In this document: positions 1 through 8,319 of the stretch, piece after piece
How the letters are laid out: each line of letters opens with the position of its first letter
Numbering within the stretch: position 1 is the stretch's first letter
Position numbers and translations under genes: made by a program
Assembly: GCF_005543295.1 (NCBI RefSeq)
Contig: NZ_SRSG01000012.1
Span: forward strand, 1 to 42,716
Direction: 5' to 3'
DNA: 42,716 nucleotides
Origin: Halalkalirubrum salinum
Lineage (GTDB): Archaea > Halobacteriota > Halobacteria > Halobacteriales > Haloferacaceae
Notes under the pieces: model-generated
The model's database searches: none
What the model saw: the letters and a program-made list of their open reading frames with translations, nothing else
Told to the model about the DNA's origin: nothing

Positions 1-502
1 CACGTGCTTTGATGCACGGAATACAGCTCGGTCTCTTGCGTCCCATAGTTGATTCACGCTCCGATGGGATAGCAGAATTTCCATCGAGTCAGCACGCTCG
101 GTGAAACAGGTCACCAATTGAGAGTTGCAACACAGCTGGGTTCGCAAATAGGGCTGTCCAAAACACAGACGGTCTATACGGTTTCGAGGCAGAGTACCAG
201 GGTCACCTGACCCGTGGGTAAATGACGACAAAATCTGTATCTTTAGAATCACTCATAACAAGTAATTGATAATACAAGAGTCAGACTCATCCAGACTCTT
301 TCTTTCGGATTGACCATCCACGAGAGGTTTTCTGACAACTTACACGAAGGAAATCTTGAAGCCGACGTATCCGTAACGAAGTCAACCGTCTCGATCGCAT
401 TTTTGCGTGTTTGGTCACCTCTAGACTGCCACCGCGTCACTATCGGAAAATCGGAAACCACCCACTTCCGCTTATTACCGTGGAACGAAAACACGACCAG
501 TA
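1..502. other. Intergenic region upstream of orc1/cdc6
   Basis: No convincing gene is visible here; the short reading frames lack family features and have no promoter context. A 7-bp inverted repeat (AAGAGTC at 276-282, GACTCTT at 294-300) could form a small hairpin. Regions beside orc1/cdc6 genes often carry replication origins, but I see no clear pair of origin recognition boxes, so origin function is not claimed. Confidence 0.4.
471..478 (+). promoter_or_regulatory. TATA box of orc1/cdc6
   Basis: CTTATTAC lies about 28 bases before the ATG at 503. That spacing places the transcription start almost at the start codon, as in typical haloarchaeal leaderless mRNAs. Confidence 0.45.
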
Positions 503-1510
503 ATGATTCGGGATGCACGTGTCCTTCAAGCCGACTTCGTTCCCAAAGAGATTGTCCACCGTGATCCCGAAGCGACCCAGCTTTCGAACGCATTAGAGCC
601 AATCACCCGCCATGAACCTGCCGAGACAGCATTCCTGTTTGGTCCGTCGGGCACCGGAAAAACCTGCTTAGCAAAATGTATGCTTGAACGGCTTCGCCAG
701 GAAGTCATCAACATCGAACACCAGTACGTCAATTGCTGGCAGAACTATACCCGCTTTCGGACGATATACCGGATTTTAGAAGGCATTGGACAGACGCTCG
801 ACGTACACCGTCAATCAACGCCAAAGGACGAACTGCTTGAACGACTCCGGCAGTACGACGGCCCACCGTACGTCGTCATCCTCGACGAAGTCGATCAACT
901 TGAGGATATGAACGTCCTCTACGACCTGTACACGCTGTCAAACATCTCGATGGTCCTCATCGCTAACCGCGAAGAAGAGTTGTTCGCACAGATCGAGGAT
1001 CGACTCGCCAGCCGGCTCATGAACTGCACTCGCATCCAATTCGACAAATACGGCACCGACGAACTGGTTGCAATCCTGCAGGCTCGCGTCGATCGCGGGC
1101 TCGCTACCGACGCGACCGCTCATACACAACTCGAACGAATCGCAGACGCTGCAGCCGGTGACGCCCGCGTGGCGATCGGTATTCTCCGGAACGCTGCCCA
1201 ACAGGCCGAGCGAAACAATGCCGATCGGATCACCCATACAGCGATCACTAATGCGATCCCAGACGCCCGAGCGGAAGTCCAACAGCGAACCGTCGAAACA
1301 CTGACGCCGCATCAACAGCAACTCTACGAGATCATTACTGACACGGGCAGTATTGCCCCGGGAGCGTTATACGAACGGTACTGCGAGGAGGTTGCGGATC
1401 CAAAGACGAAGCGCACAATTCGAAATTACCTCTCGAAGCTGTGCCAATACAACCTCATCGTCGCTGACGGCGAGAATCGCGGGCGCACATACCGGCCAGT
1501 TTCGGAGTAA
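503..1510 (+). CDS. orc1/cdc6: Orc1/Cdc6-family AAA+ ATPase
   Basis: Replication-initiator family protein of 335 residues. Family members bind origin DNA and load the MCM helicase, but haloarchaea carry many paralogues and not all serve an origin. Visible features are a Walker A GPSGTGKT at residues 47-54, a Walker B VVILDEVD around residue 128, a sensor-1 region (IANRE), a sensor-2 region (GDARVAI) and a C-terminal winged-helix segment (about 265-335). It is short for the family, which is usually near 400 residues, because the N-terminal extension is missing. It lies 189 bases upstream of, and on the same strand as, the PolB2 cassette, so a regulatory or recruitment link is possible but inferred. 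The family call is secure; its identity as an active initiator is not. Confidence 0.93.
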   Translation: MIRDARVLQADFVPKEIVHRDPEATQLSNALEPITRHEPAETAFLFGPSGTGKTCLAKCMLERLRQEVINIEHQYVNCWQNYTRFRTIYRILEGIGQTLDVHRQSTPKDELLERLRQYDGPPYVVILDEVDQLEDMNVLYDLYTLSNISMVLIANREEELFAQIEDRLASRLMNCTRIQFDKYGTDELVAILQARVDRGLATDATAHTQLERIADAAAGDARVAIGILRNAAQQAERNNADRITHTAITNAIPDARAEVQQRTVETLTPHQQQLYEIITDTGSIAPGALYERYCEEVADPKTKRTIRNYLSKLCQYNLIVADGENRGRTYRPVSE

Positions 1511-1670
1511 TATCCTCCATACCACTGAAGTCGTGAGTTTTCTCCTCGACATCTGTACCTGTGAGTTTGGGAGGAACTGGGCCCACTCACGCGATCGACT
1601 GTGTCTGTAATACTCCAAGGAGTTCATGAGAGCCATATAATCGGAAATTCCGGAAACGACGCGCCACGAC

Positions 1671-1676
1671 TTATTC
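1671..1676 (+). promoter_or_regulatory. TATA box of the RadA-like/PolB2 cassette
   Basis: TTATTC is centred 26-27 bases before the ATG at 1700. This supports that start over an upstream one at 1601, because a start at 1601 would put the promoter inside the gene. Confidence 0.45.
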
Positions 1677-1699
1677 AGCACGTCTGTCTCTTTCGAAGT

Positions 1700-2380
1700 A
1701 TGGAATCAGTCACTGCCAGCCAAGCAACACCAACACTCCCGTCGCTCAGCACCGATTGTTACCTACTCGACACAGACGACGCCGCGATCGGCCCGTTACA
1801 GTCACTCGTCCTTGATCACCTGTTACTGCATGAGCACACCGCGTACTGGGTTGACGCAGCAGGGCACGCACGGACAGACACGCTGGCCCGCCTCGCACCG
1901 AGCACGCGGCTGTTAGATCGGATTCAGGTCGCACGTGGATTCACCGCCTATCAACACGCGGCGCTCATTGACCGCGTCACCGATCGACTCACGGCGGACA
2001 CATCACTTGTTGTCGTCCCAGCGATCGATGCGATGTATCGCGCCGAGGATAGCCACGGCGTCGATGCTGAGCGACTGTTCCGATCGGCTGTCTCAACACT
2101 TACTACACAATGTCGTGCGTCCGAGACGCCACTGCTCGTGACCTGCCAGCGTCGGGATGAACTCACGGCACCACTTGCTCGTCAGGTTGAGAAGACGCTT
2201 CGGTGTGAGACGACACAGTTCGGACCCCGATTTGTTAGCGATCGCTTCGAAACGCTGGTGTACCCATGTACTGATGGGAGCGTCCAAACAACGCTCGCAT
2301 TCTGGGCACACGTCCTCACGCAGCGGGCAACCGTTGCAGCGACCGACCACCAGGAGGTGCTGGTCCATGGGTCGAACTAA
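1700..2380 (+). CDS. Inactivated RadA/RecA-fold paralogue of the PolB2 cassette
   Basis: A 226-residue RecA-superfamily protein without recognisable nucleotide-binding motifs. Segments align by eye with RadA: YWVDAAGHARTDTLARLAP matches the RadA strand YIDTEGTFRPERL, RIQVARGFTAYQHAALIDR matches VYVARAFNSNHQML, and LVVVPAIDAMYRAED matches the Walker B segment LLIVDSLTSHFR. Where the P-loop should be there is LDTDDAAIGPLQSL, with no GxxxxGK[TS], and the Walker B aspartate is replaced by proline. It is therefore probably a non-catalytic structural or recruitment subunit. Its 3' end overlaps the next gene by 14 bases, and polB2 follows. From memory, archaeal PolB2 genes are often linked to such defective recombinase genes. 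The start was chosen from the TATA spacing. Confidence 0.75.
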   Translation: MESVTASQATPTLPSLSTDCYLLDTDDAAIGPLQSLVLDHLLLHEHTAYWVDAAGHARTDTLARLAPSTRLLDRIQVARGFTAYQHAALIDRVTDRLTADTSLVVVPAIDAMYRAEDSHGVDAERLFRSAVSTLTTQCRASETPLLVTCQRRDELTAPLARQVEKTLRCETTQFGPRFVSDRFETLVYPCTDGSVQTTLAFWAHVLTQRATVAATDHQEVLVHGSN

Positions 2381-2642
2381 CCCGACCTACCGAGACACGG
2401 TTCGGGCCGTCGAACGCCGATGGGATAATTTCAAGCGCGCGCTTCGTCGCTACGACCAGCCACGCTTTGAGCGGCTGTTCGAATACGCGCAGACGCACGC
2501 TGATGCTGGTGGGTATCTGAATCACGAAGAGCCGTTGTTTTCGATACTGGTCTCTGTCGATCTCGAACAGGAGAAACGACTCGACGAACTTGAAGACCGC
2601 ATCGCTACGCTAGAAGCAAAAGTCGAAACCAACCGCGAGTAG
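2367..2642 (+). CDS. Small coiled-coil protein of the PolB2 cassette
   Basis: A 91-residue charged protein whose ATG lies inside the upstream RadA-like gene (14-base overlap); its stop is 9 bases before polB2, so translation is probably coupled. The N-terminal half (about 1-50) is basic and aromatic, with helices such as AVERRWDNFKRALRRYDQP that could contact DNA or a partner. The C-terminal 30 residues form a heptad-like coiled coil (LDELEDRIATLEAKVE), suggesting dimerisation. No catalytic motif is seen. From its position it is probably an adaptor or DNA-binding subunit acting with PolB2, which is inference. The in-frame upstream extension to 2157 lies within the upstream gene and was rejected. 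Confidence 0.75.
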   Translation: MGRTNPTYRDTVRAVERRWDNFKRALRRYDQPRFERLFEYAQTHADAGGYLNHEEPLFSILVSVDLEQEKRLDELEDRIATLEAKVETNRE

Positions 2643-2651
2643 TCGGGTCTC

Positions 2652-4751
2652 ATGCCGTACAAATTCGATTATCACAACGGCGACGTTGTGGCGTGGACCG
2701 CAACTAGCGACGGGGCAACCGCAACACGAATCGACTCGTATACACCGACGATCTACGTCGGTGCCGATGAACACGAGGAATTGGCAACCGCCAAACAACA
2801 CCTCACTGAACTCCCTGCGGTCAGTCGGACGACCGTTGAGCAGTGGCGCACTGGCTTTCGACATGACGAGGAGGCTGTGCTTCGGGTCGATATCGAACAC
2901 ATTGATGCAGTATCCGATGTTGCCAGCACAATCGCCGGATGGGGAACGCCCGGAACCTACAGATTGTACAACGTCGATCTCACACGTGAGTTCCGCTTCT
3001 GTCTCGAAACCGAGCAGGACCCAGTCCCTGATCGGTCACTCCGAACCGTTTCGATCGACGCACCGACAGCGCAACTCGCCCGCGAGCACCTCCAATCCAT
3101 AGCCGTCGATGGCGACACCGTCGAGGGCGAGACGGAAATTCTCAAAACGATCACTGAACGACTCGAAACGATCGATCCACACGTGCTGAGCCTCTCCTCA
3201 AGCCGGCTCGTTCCACAGCTATACGAACTGGCCGATCAGTGTGGCATGGAATCGTTCGATCTCGGCCGGCTGGCCGGATACGACACGCTAGCCGGGCAAT
3301 CGACATACGAAAGCTATGGGCAGGTCGGGCATTCACCAGCCCGCTACAACGTACCTGGCCGGGTGATCGTCGATCGGTCAAACACGTTCATGTGGACCGA
3401 AACAAATCTTGCGGGCTGTCTGTACTTGAGTGAACAGTCCGGTTTACCACTGCAAGAGTTAGCGTGGGCCAGCATCGGGCGGATTCTGACGGCCATTCAG
3501 ATCAGCCACGCCCGCGATCGGAACGTCTTGGTGCCGTGGCATTCCTGGCGTCACGAGCGATTCAAATCCATGCGGCAGCTTCATGACGCGGACCGTGGGG
3601 GATTCACACTTGCTCCCGATGTTGGGGTACACGACAACATCCACGAACTCGATTTTTCGAGTCTCTATCCGAATATTATCGTTACCCGAAACATTAGTCC
3701 CGAAACAGTCCGGTGTGAGTGTCATCCCGATCCTGCGGACGTGCCTGGGCTCGGCTACAGTATCTGTCCGGAACCCGGATACCTCCCTGACGTGTTGGAA
3801 CCGCTTATCGAAGACCGTGATGCAATGAAGCGGGAACTCCGTGAGACGGACGACCCACAACGGCGTGCTGCACTCAACGGCCAATCAAGCGCGATCAAGT
3901 GGATACTCGTCTCCTGTTTCGGGTATCAAGGCTTCTCGAACGCGAAATTCGGCCGGATCGAATGTCACGAAGCAATCAACGCCTACGCACGTGAAATCCT
4001 TCTTGCAGCGAAAACCATCTTGGAGTCGAACGGGTGGCAGGTCGTCCATGGGATCGTTGACAGCCTCTGGGTGACGCCACAGCCAGATACCAGCCAAACG
4101 TCTATCGACACGCTTTGTGAGATGGTCACTGCTGAATCTGACATTCGATTAGAACATGAAGCAGCGTATGACTGGGTCGCATTTGTTCCACAGCGGAATA
4201 GCGACACCGGAGCGCTGACAAAATACTTCGGGCGATCAACTGACGGCGAGTACAAATATCGTGGCATCGAGTGTCGCCAGCGAAGCACGCCGACATTTAT
4301 CAAACAAACCCAGCGTGAACTCGTCAAAACACTTGCTGAGCACAAAGACCCAGAACGTGTCTGTGAATTGCTCGCAGCACGGCTCGATGAACTTCGATCA
4401 GGAACGATTCCAACAGATGACTTGCGTGTTGAGATTCGCGTTTCAAAATCTGTCGACGCGTATACGCGGAATACACGTGTCGCTGCCGCAACCGCTCGTG
4501 CGAAACAACTGGGGTGTCCGAAACAGCCTGGCGAGCAGATCTCATTTGTCGTTGTAGACGATGATGTATCCACCGTCGATCGCGTGCAACTAGCGTTCGA
4601 ACAGCCCGAGACGTATGATCCGGAGTTCTATACGACACAGCTGTCTCGAGCTGCTGAAAGTGTTCTGTCCCCGCTCGGGTGGACTGAACAGAAGATTCGT
4701 TCGTATCTTTCCGATCGGACAGACACGAGTCTTGTTCGGTACTACTCGTAG
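2652..4751 (+). CDS. polB2: B-family DNA polymerase, PolB2 type
   Basis: A 699-residue family-B DNA polymerase, short compared with replicative PolB (about 780 or more). Motif A is intact (LDFSSLYPNIIV, Asp at residue 334). Motif B is recognisable but altered (IKWILVSCFGYQG instead of KxxxNSxYG). Motif C reads HGIVDS at 466-471: the first aspartate of YGDTDS is replaced, while the second (Asp470) remains. In the exonuclease region a DxE-like box is not clear (VSIDAPT), so proofreading is probably lost. Archaeal PolB2 was long considered inactive, though a crenarchaeal member (Dpo2) has been linked to DNA-damage tolerance. The gene ends a cassette with the RadA-like and coiled-coil genes, which fits a translesion or repair role rather than bulk replication. 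Confidence 0.88.
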   Translation: MPYKFDYHNGDVVAWTATSDGATATRIDSYTPTIYVGADEHEELATAKQHLTELPAVSRTTVEQWRTGFRHDEEAVLRVDIEHIDAVSDVASTIAGWGTPGTYRLYNVDLTREFRFCLETEQDPVPDRSLRTVSIDAPTAQLAREHLQSIAVDGDTVEGETEILKTITERLETIDPHVLSLSSSRLVPQLYELADQCGMESFDLGRLAGYDTLAGQSTYESYGQVGHSPARYNVPGRVIVDRSNTFMWTETNLAGCLYLSEQSGLPLQELAWASIGRILTAIQISHARDRNVLVPWHSWRHERFKSMRQLHDADRGGFTLAPDVGVHDNIHELDFSSLYPNIIVTRNISPETVRCECHPDPADVPGLGYSICPEPGYLPDVLEPLIEDRDAMKRELRETDDPQRRAALNGQSSAIKWILVSCFGYQGFSNAKFGRIECHEAINAYAREILLAAKTILESNGWQVVHGIVDSLWVTPQPDTSQTSIDTLCEMVTAESDIRLEHEAAYDWVAFVPQRNSDTGALTKYFGRSTDGEYKYRGIECRQRSTPTFIKQTQRELVKTLAEHKDPERVCELLAARLDELRSGTIPTDDLRVEIRVSKSVDAYTRNTRVAAATARAKQLGCPKQPGEQISFVVVDDDVSTVDRVQLAFEQPETYDPEFYTTQLSRAAESVLSPLGWTEQKIRSYLSDRTDTSLVRYYS

Positions 4752-4803
4752 TGACGCACCATGTCCGGAAGTATATGTATCCCGCCATCCGTACTCTCAA
4801 GTG

Positions 4804-5886
4804 ATGCTTCGGGACGCACTCTCGGCACCCATTCGCGGCCGAGATTCGTTCGGGACGACGGTGATCGGCAGTGTGCTCGTGGCGATCGGTATCGTGCTTG
4901 CGATCGCATGGATGGCCGCGGCGGCCGTTGTGCCGTTCATCGCGGTGATTGCGCTCCCGATTGTCGCGTTTCCGATTCTCGTCAGCCGAGGGTACCGGCT
5001 CCGCGTCATCAACGACAATATGCAGAATCGTCCCGAAACACCGTCGTTTGTCGGATGGGGTGGGCTCGCACGGGGTGGGCTCGGGTCAATTGTGTTGTCG
5101 GGGTTGTACCTGCTTCCCCTCGCCGCATTTACGCTGTTTGCTGGTATCCCCATTGTAACATACGCGATCTTCGGGTCTGCATCGAATCCGACAGGGCGGC
5201 TACTTGCGACGATCGCCGCTGCGCTCGGTGGGCTGTTCATGATCGGCTATCTGCTCGTGTACGCGTATATTCGGCCGGCAGCCGAGACCGTCTTCGCCTC
5301 GACAGGTCGGATCAGCGCGGCGGTGTCACCAAAACGTGTGCTCTCGGTGGCGCTCACCGGACGGTTCACGACAGCCTGGATCGTTGCTGTTGGCGTGTTT
5401 CTCACCGGGACGATCGTCGGCATCCTGACGTTTCCGTTGCTTGTCGGCACCGTCGTGTTGTTTCTCACCGGCACCGTCGTCGCGGCACTGATCGGGTCGG
5501 GCGCATCGACAGCCGCCACGCCGGCGACAGCCGCAGGAGGTGGCACGTCCGAGGAGCCAACCAGGCCACAGCCGGACCGATCGCCAGCGCCGATCACGAC
5601 CACCCCAACTGTCCTTCCTGACGGAGACTGGCGGCCCACGGAGGCACCAGCCGACGTACAAGTTGGCCGATCGGCGCCACTGACCGAAAATGACCCTCTG
5701 GCTGTGTTCGAGCCGGCAACGCTGATTGATCCCGAGCAGCCGTCCAGGGAGGTCGGATTTCAATGGGGGCAGATAGAAGACGACCGCGGATACGAGCATC
5801 TCGAAGATGATCGCGGACACAACCGCCTCGAAGACGACAGCGGCCGCGACCACCTCAAAGTCGATCGAACCGAAGCAGACGGGTAA
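4804..5886 (+). CDS. DUF4013-like multi-spanning membrane protein
   Basis: A 360-residue membrane protein of unknown function. The N-terminal two thirds contain several hydrophobic spans (about 18-58, 85-145 and 170-235). The segment RGYRLRVINDNMQNRPETPS followed by a Trp/Gly-rich stretch is typical of DUF4013 proteins as I know them. The C-terminal 110-120 residues are hydrophilic, Pro/Thr-rich and then acidic, ending in imperfect copies of a LEDDRG unit. The gene starts 52 bases after polB2 on the same strand and may be co-transcribed, but a functional link is not shown. A GTG directly before the ATG (4801) is an alternative start; the open frame further upstream overlaps polB2 and was rejected. 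Confidence 0.75.
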   Translation: MLRDALSAPIRGRDSFGTTVIGSVLVAIGIVLAIAWMAAAAVVPFIAVIALPIVAFPILVSRGYRLRVINDNMQNRPETPSFVGWGGLARGGLGSIVLSGLYLLPLAAFTLFAGIPIVTYAIFGSASNPTGRLLATIAAALGGLFMIGYLLVYAYIRPAAETVFASTGRISAAVSPKRVLSVALTGRFTTAWIVAVGVFLTGTIVGILTFPLLVGTVVLFLTGTVVAALIGSGASTAATPATAAGGGTSEEPTRPQPDRSPAPITTTPTVLPDGDWRPTEAPADVQVGRSAPLTENDPLAVFEPATLIDPEQPSREVGFQWGQIEDDRGYEHLEDDRGHNRLEDDSGRDHLKVDRTEADG

Positions 5887-5941
5887 CTGTTCTCGTGGCT
5901 GCGCGCAATCAACTGTGCGAACCGAAGCCACAGAGACAACG

Positions 5942-5948
5942 GTTTAAT
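5942..5948 (+). promoter_or_regulatory. TATA box of pelota
   Basis: GTTTAAT is centred about 26 bases before the ATG at 5971, consistent with a leaderless transcript. Confidence 0.45.
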
Positions 5949-5970
5949 CCCGGCAGCCAAAGCGATCCGT

Positions 5971-7038
5971 ATGCGCATCACGAGCCGCGGTCGTGGCGAG
6001 GAAGGCACTGAGCGAATCACGCTCGTGCCCGAAACCGTCGACGATCTCTGGCACCTTTCGCACGTGTTAGAGCCCGGCGACCGCATTTCGGGAGACACGA
6101 CCCGGCGGATCCAACGTGACGACGACCACATGCGTGACACCGGCGGCCAGCGCGAGCCAATGTCCGTCACGATCGAGGTCGAAGATACCGAGTTCGCGCG
6201 ATTTGCGAACCGCCTGCGTGTCGGCGGGCTCATCGTCGATTGCTCCAGAGAGGACCAACTCGGCCACCATCACACCCTCAACGTCGAGGAGCGCGAAGAG
6301 ATCACGATCGAGAAGCACTTCAAACCCGATCAGATCGAACGCCTTGAGGAGGCCGAAGAAACCGCGGACAATCCCGACGTTGCGATCGCGACCGTCGAGG
6401 AGGGCGAAGCGTACGTCCATCTCGTCAAAGAGTACGGAACCGAGGAATACGCCTCAATCACCCGGCCAACGGGCAAAGGCGAGTACGCCCGCCCGCGATC
6501 GGAGCTGTTCGGCGAACTCGCCTCGGCGCTGTCGCATCTGGATCCCGACGCAATCGTACTCGCCGGGCCGGGGTTCACCAAACAGGACGCCCGCGACTAT
6601 ATCGAAGAGAACGCCCGTGAGTTGACCGATCGACTCACCGTCGTTGACACGTCGAGCGCAGGCGATCGCGGGGTCCATGAGGTACTCAAACGCGGGGCAG
6701 TCGACGAGATCCAGGCTGAAACGCGGATCGCCCGCGAGGCCGAACTTATCGACGAACTGACTCGCGAGATTGCCCAGGGCGCGAAGGCGGCCTACGGCAT
6801 TGACGCGGTCAAAGAGGCCGCAGAGTTTGGGGCCGTCGAAACGCTGTTGCTCGTGGACGATCGACTGAGACAGGAACGACAGGGCGACGGCGACTGGAAT
6901 ATTGACGTCAACGAGATTATTGAGACAGTCGAACAGCAGGGCGGTGACGTGACCGTCTTCTCTGGCGAATTTGCGCCGGGCCAACAGCTCAGGAACCTCG
7001 GCGGAATTGCCGCAATCCTTCGATACAGACTCCAGTGA
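5971..7038 (+). CDS. pelA: Pelota/Dom34 mRNA surveillance protein
   Basis: Archaeal Pelota, 355 residues and full length. It mimics eRF1 and enters the A site of stalled ribosomes with aEF1A; together with ABCE1 it splits them (no-go and non-stop rescue). Three domains are apparent: an Lsm-like N domain (about 1-130, starting [12 protein letters not shown]), a central domain (about 131-260) without the GGQ hydrolysis motif of release factors, and an eRF1-type C domain ending in GELYVNE-like folds near residues 290-355 ([20 protein letters not shown]). A TATA box supports the ATG at 5971. The next gene begins 10 bases downstream. Confidence 0.93.
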   Translation: MRITSRGRGEEGTERITLVPETVDDLWHLSHVLEPGDRISGDTTRRIQRDDDHMRDTGGQREPMSVTIEVEDTEFARFANRLRVGGLIVDCSREDQLGHHHTLNVEEREEITIEKHFKPDQIERLEEAEETADNPDVAIATVEEGEAYVHLVKEYGTEEYASITRPTGKGEYARPRSELFGELASALSHLDPDAIVLAGPGFTKQDARDYIEENARELTDRLTVVDTSSAGDRGVHEVLKRGAVDEIQAETRIAREAELIDELTREIAQGAKAAYGIDAVKEAAEFGAVETLLLVDDRLRQERQGDGDWNIDVNEIIETVEQQGGDVTVFSGEFAPGQQLRNLGGIAAILRYRLQ

Positions 7039-7048
7039 GACAGCGACG

Positions 7049-7612
7049 ATGACAAACTCAACACCACGTGACGATCGCTCCGGCGACGACACGACAGAGG
7101 ATAGTTGGATCACTGACGACGATATGCCCACCGAAGCAGAACTGTGGGAGCGACGAGCTGGCAACGACCCAGCACCACCGACGGAGGATCCCGATTCGTC
7201 ATCCGAAGACGGCCCACTCTCGTTGACCGGCCGGATGGAACGCTGGCTCGAATACCTGTTCAACAGCGGCGTCGAGCTCTCATTTTTGGGCTCGTTCGGG
7301 CTGTTGATCCTGTTTTTCACCCCGCCGCTGTTGTCGGTTGACGGGATTTCGTTTTCCGGCCTGGTGGCGATCGCCTCGGGATCGACGTGGCTCGGACTCT
7401 TCCGGGGCGGCTACATTGATGTCGGAGAGTTTCCGGGATATGGGAACTTCGCGAGCGCGCCAGTCCGGTTTGCCGTATATAATGTTGCGCTCGTTGGCGG
7501 GACCTATGCGGGTGCGTACTGGTGGGACGCACAGTCGTCGCTCCTATTTGCGATCGTGTTTCCAGCGGTCATCACTGGAGTCGTGATTGCGTCTGTTCCG
7601 CGGCTCACGTGA
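7049..7612 (+). CDS. Haloarchaeal membrane protein, unknown function
   Basis: A 187-residue protein. The first 60 residues are hydrophilic, acidic and Ser/Asp-rich. Three or four hydrophobic helices follow (about 75-100, 105-125, 140-160 and 165-185). It contains no motif I recognise. The ATG at 7049 lies 10 bases after pelota's stop, so the two are probably co-transcribed. The longer frame starting at 6971 overlaps pelota and was rejected. Function is unknown. Confidence 0.7.
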   Translation: MTNSTPRDDRSGDDTTEDSWITDDDMPTEAELWERRAGNDPAPPTEDPDSSSEDGPLSLTGRMERWLEYLFNSGVELSFLGSFGLLILFFTPPLLSVDGISFSGLVAIASGSTWLGLFRGGYIDVGEFPGYGNFASAPVRFAVYNVALVGGTYAGAYWWDAQSSLLFAIVFPAVITGVVIASVPRLT

Positions 7613-7618
7613 TCGCGG

Positions 7619-7855
7619 TCACCGGTGCGTATACAAAAGCGGATTGCCGTCTTCGCTGGTGCTTACACACAGGTCCATTACTTCCGAGAGCGAGAGGCTC
7701 GTTGGGTCCTGCTTGCAGACGATGAGATAATCGAACGGATCGCCGCAGGCCGGACAGGCGATCGCCGTCGTGTTCTGGTAGGTCGCCATCATCTCGTTTT
7801 TCTCCCGCGGCGTGAGGTAGCTCACCAGTTCGTCGGGGGTGTCCATTTCCTCCAT
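7619..7855 (-). CDS. Small conserved zinc-ribbon-like protein
   Basis: A 78-residue protein with one CxxC knuckle followed by a third cysteine (CPACGDPFDYLIVC, about residues 38-51), which suggests a metal-binding turn. The N-terminal part is acidic and helical (DELVSYLTPREKNEMMATYQ). I recognise it only as the sort of small haloarchaeal protein sometimes labelled a 'flagella cluster' or DUF protein, which is weak evidence. The start at 7855 was chosen because the 35 residues upstream in the open frame look non-coding; a second ATG lies at 7846. It converges with the pelota-linked membrane gene. Confidence 0.65.
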   Translation of the reverse strand: MEEMDTPDELVSYLTPREKNEMMATYQNTTAIACPACGDPFDYLIVCKQDPTSLSLSEVMDLCVSTSEDGNPLLYTHR

Positions 7856-8019
7856 GACACTCGAAAGCTCTCTCCGAACAATCAAAAGCGTTCGGCCCCC
7901 AACAGCATGCTCAAAACACCCGACCAACAACAGCGCACGGCAAACCATCGGCCCCGACAATTCACCCTGTGCCGTTACCTGTCGGGGTGTTTATTCGCTC
8001 GGGGTGGCTACCTGCGCCC

Positions 8020-8295
8020 GTGTCCGATCGCCGAAAACGCTGTACTGCCTGCGGGGAGTCGATCCCTGCGTCTGCGAAGATCTGTCAACACTGCAAGTCG
8101 GTCCAGCCGTCGAACCTCTTGTTGTACGGCGCAATTTTACTTGGTGTGTTTTGTCTCCTCATTGGCGTCCCGATCGCGCTGTTTGCGGTTGGACTCGGCC
8201 GGCTGGTTGGGTTTCTCGTCGCCATATTCGGGCTAGCACTGATTTTCGGCGGGTACACAGCCTATCTCGATCGGACCGCAGGCCGCGAATTATAA
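8020..8295 (+). CDS. Zinc-ribbon membrane protein
   Basis: A 91-residue protein with an N-terminal zinc ribbon, C-x2-C-x10-C-x2-C (residues about 8-25), followed by two hydrophobic helices (about 32-55 and 58-78) and a short charged tail. This is the layout of double-zinc-ribbon or 'hydrophobic tail' proteins of unknown role. I chose the GTG at 8020 because a TATA-like TTTATTCG at 7990-7997 lies about 27 bases upstream; an ATG at 7969 would add 17 residues of poor quality. The gene converges with mptE. Confidence 0.65.
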   Translation: MSDRRKRCTACGESIPASAKICQHCKSVQPSNLLLYGAILLGVFCLLIGVPIALFAVGLGRLVGFLVAIFGLALIFGGYTAYLDRTAGREL

Positions 8296-8319
8296 CGGAC
8301 CGAAAACGGGCACTGGCAA

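Noticed and set aside
421-495. Possible origin recognition boxes (GGAAACCACCC-like and GTGGAACGAAAACAC) before orc1/cdc6
   Set aside because: Only isolated partial matches, with no inverted pair and no G-string flanking an AT-rich unwinding element, so an origin is not supported.
1601-1699. Upstream start for the RadA-like protein at 1601
   Set aside because: The extra 33 residues do not fit the RecA fold, and the TATA box at 1671 would be inside the gene.
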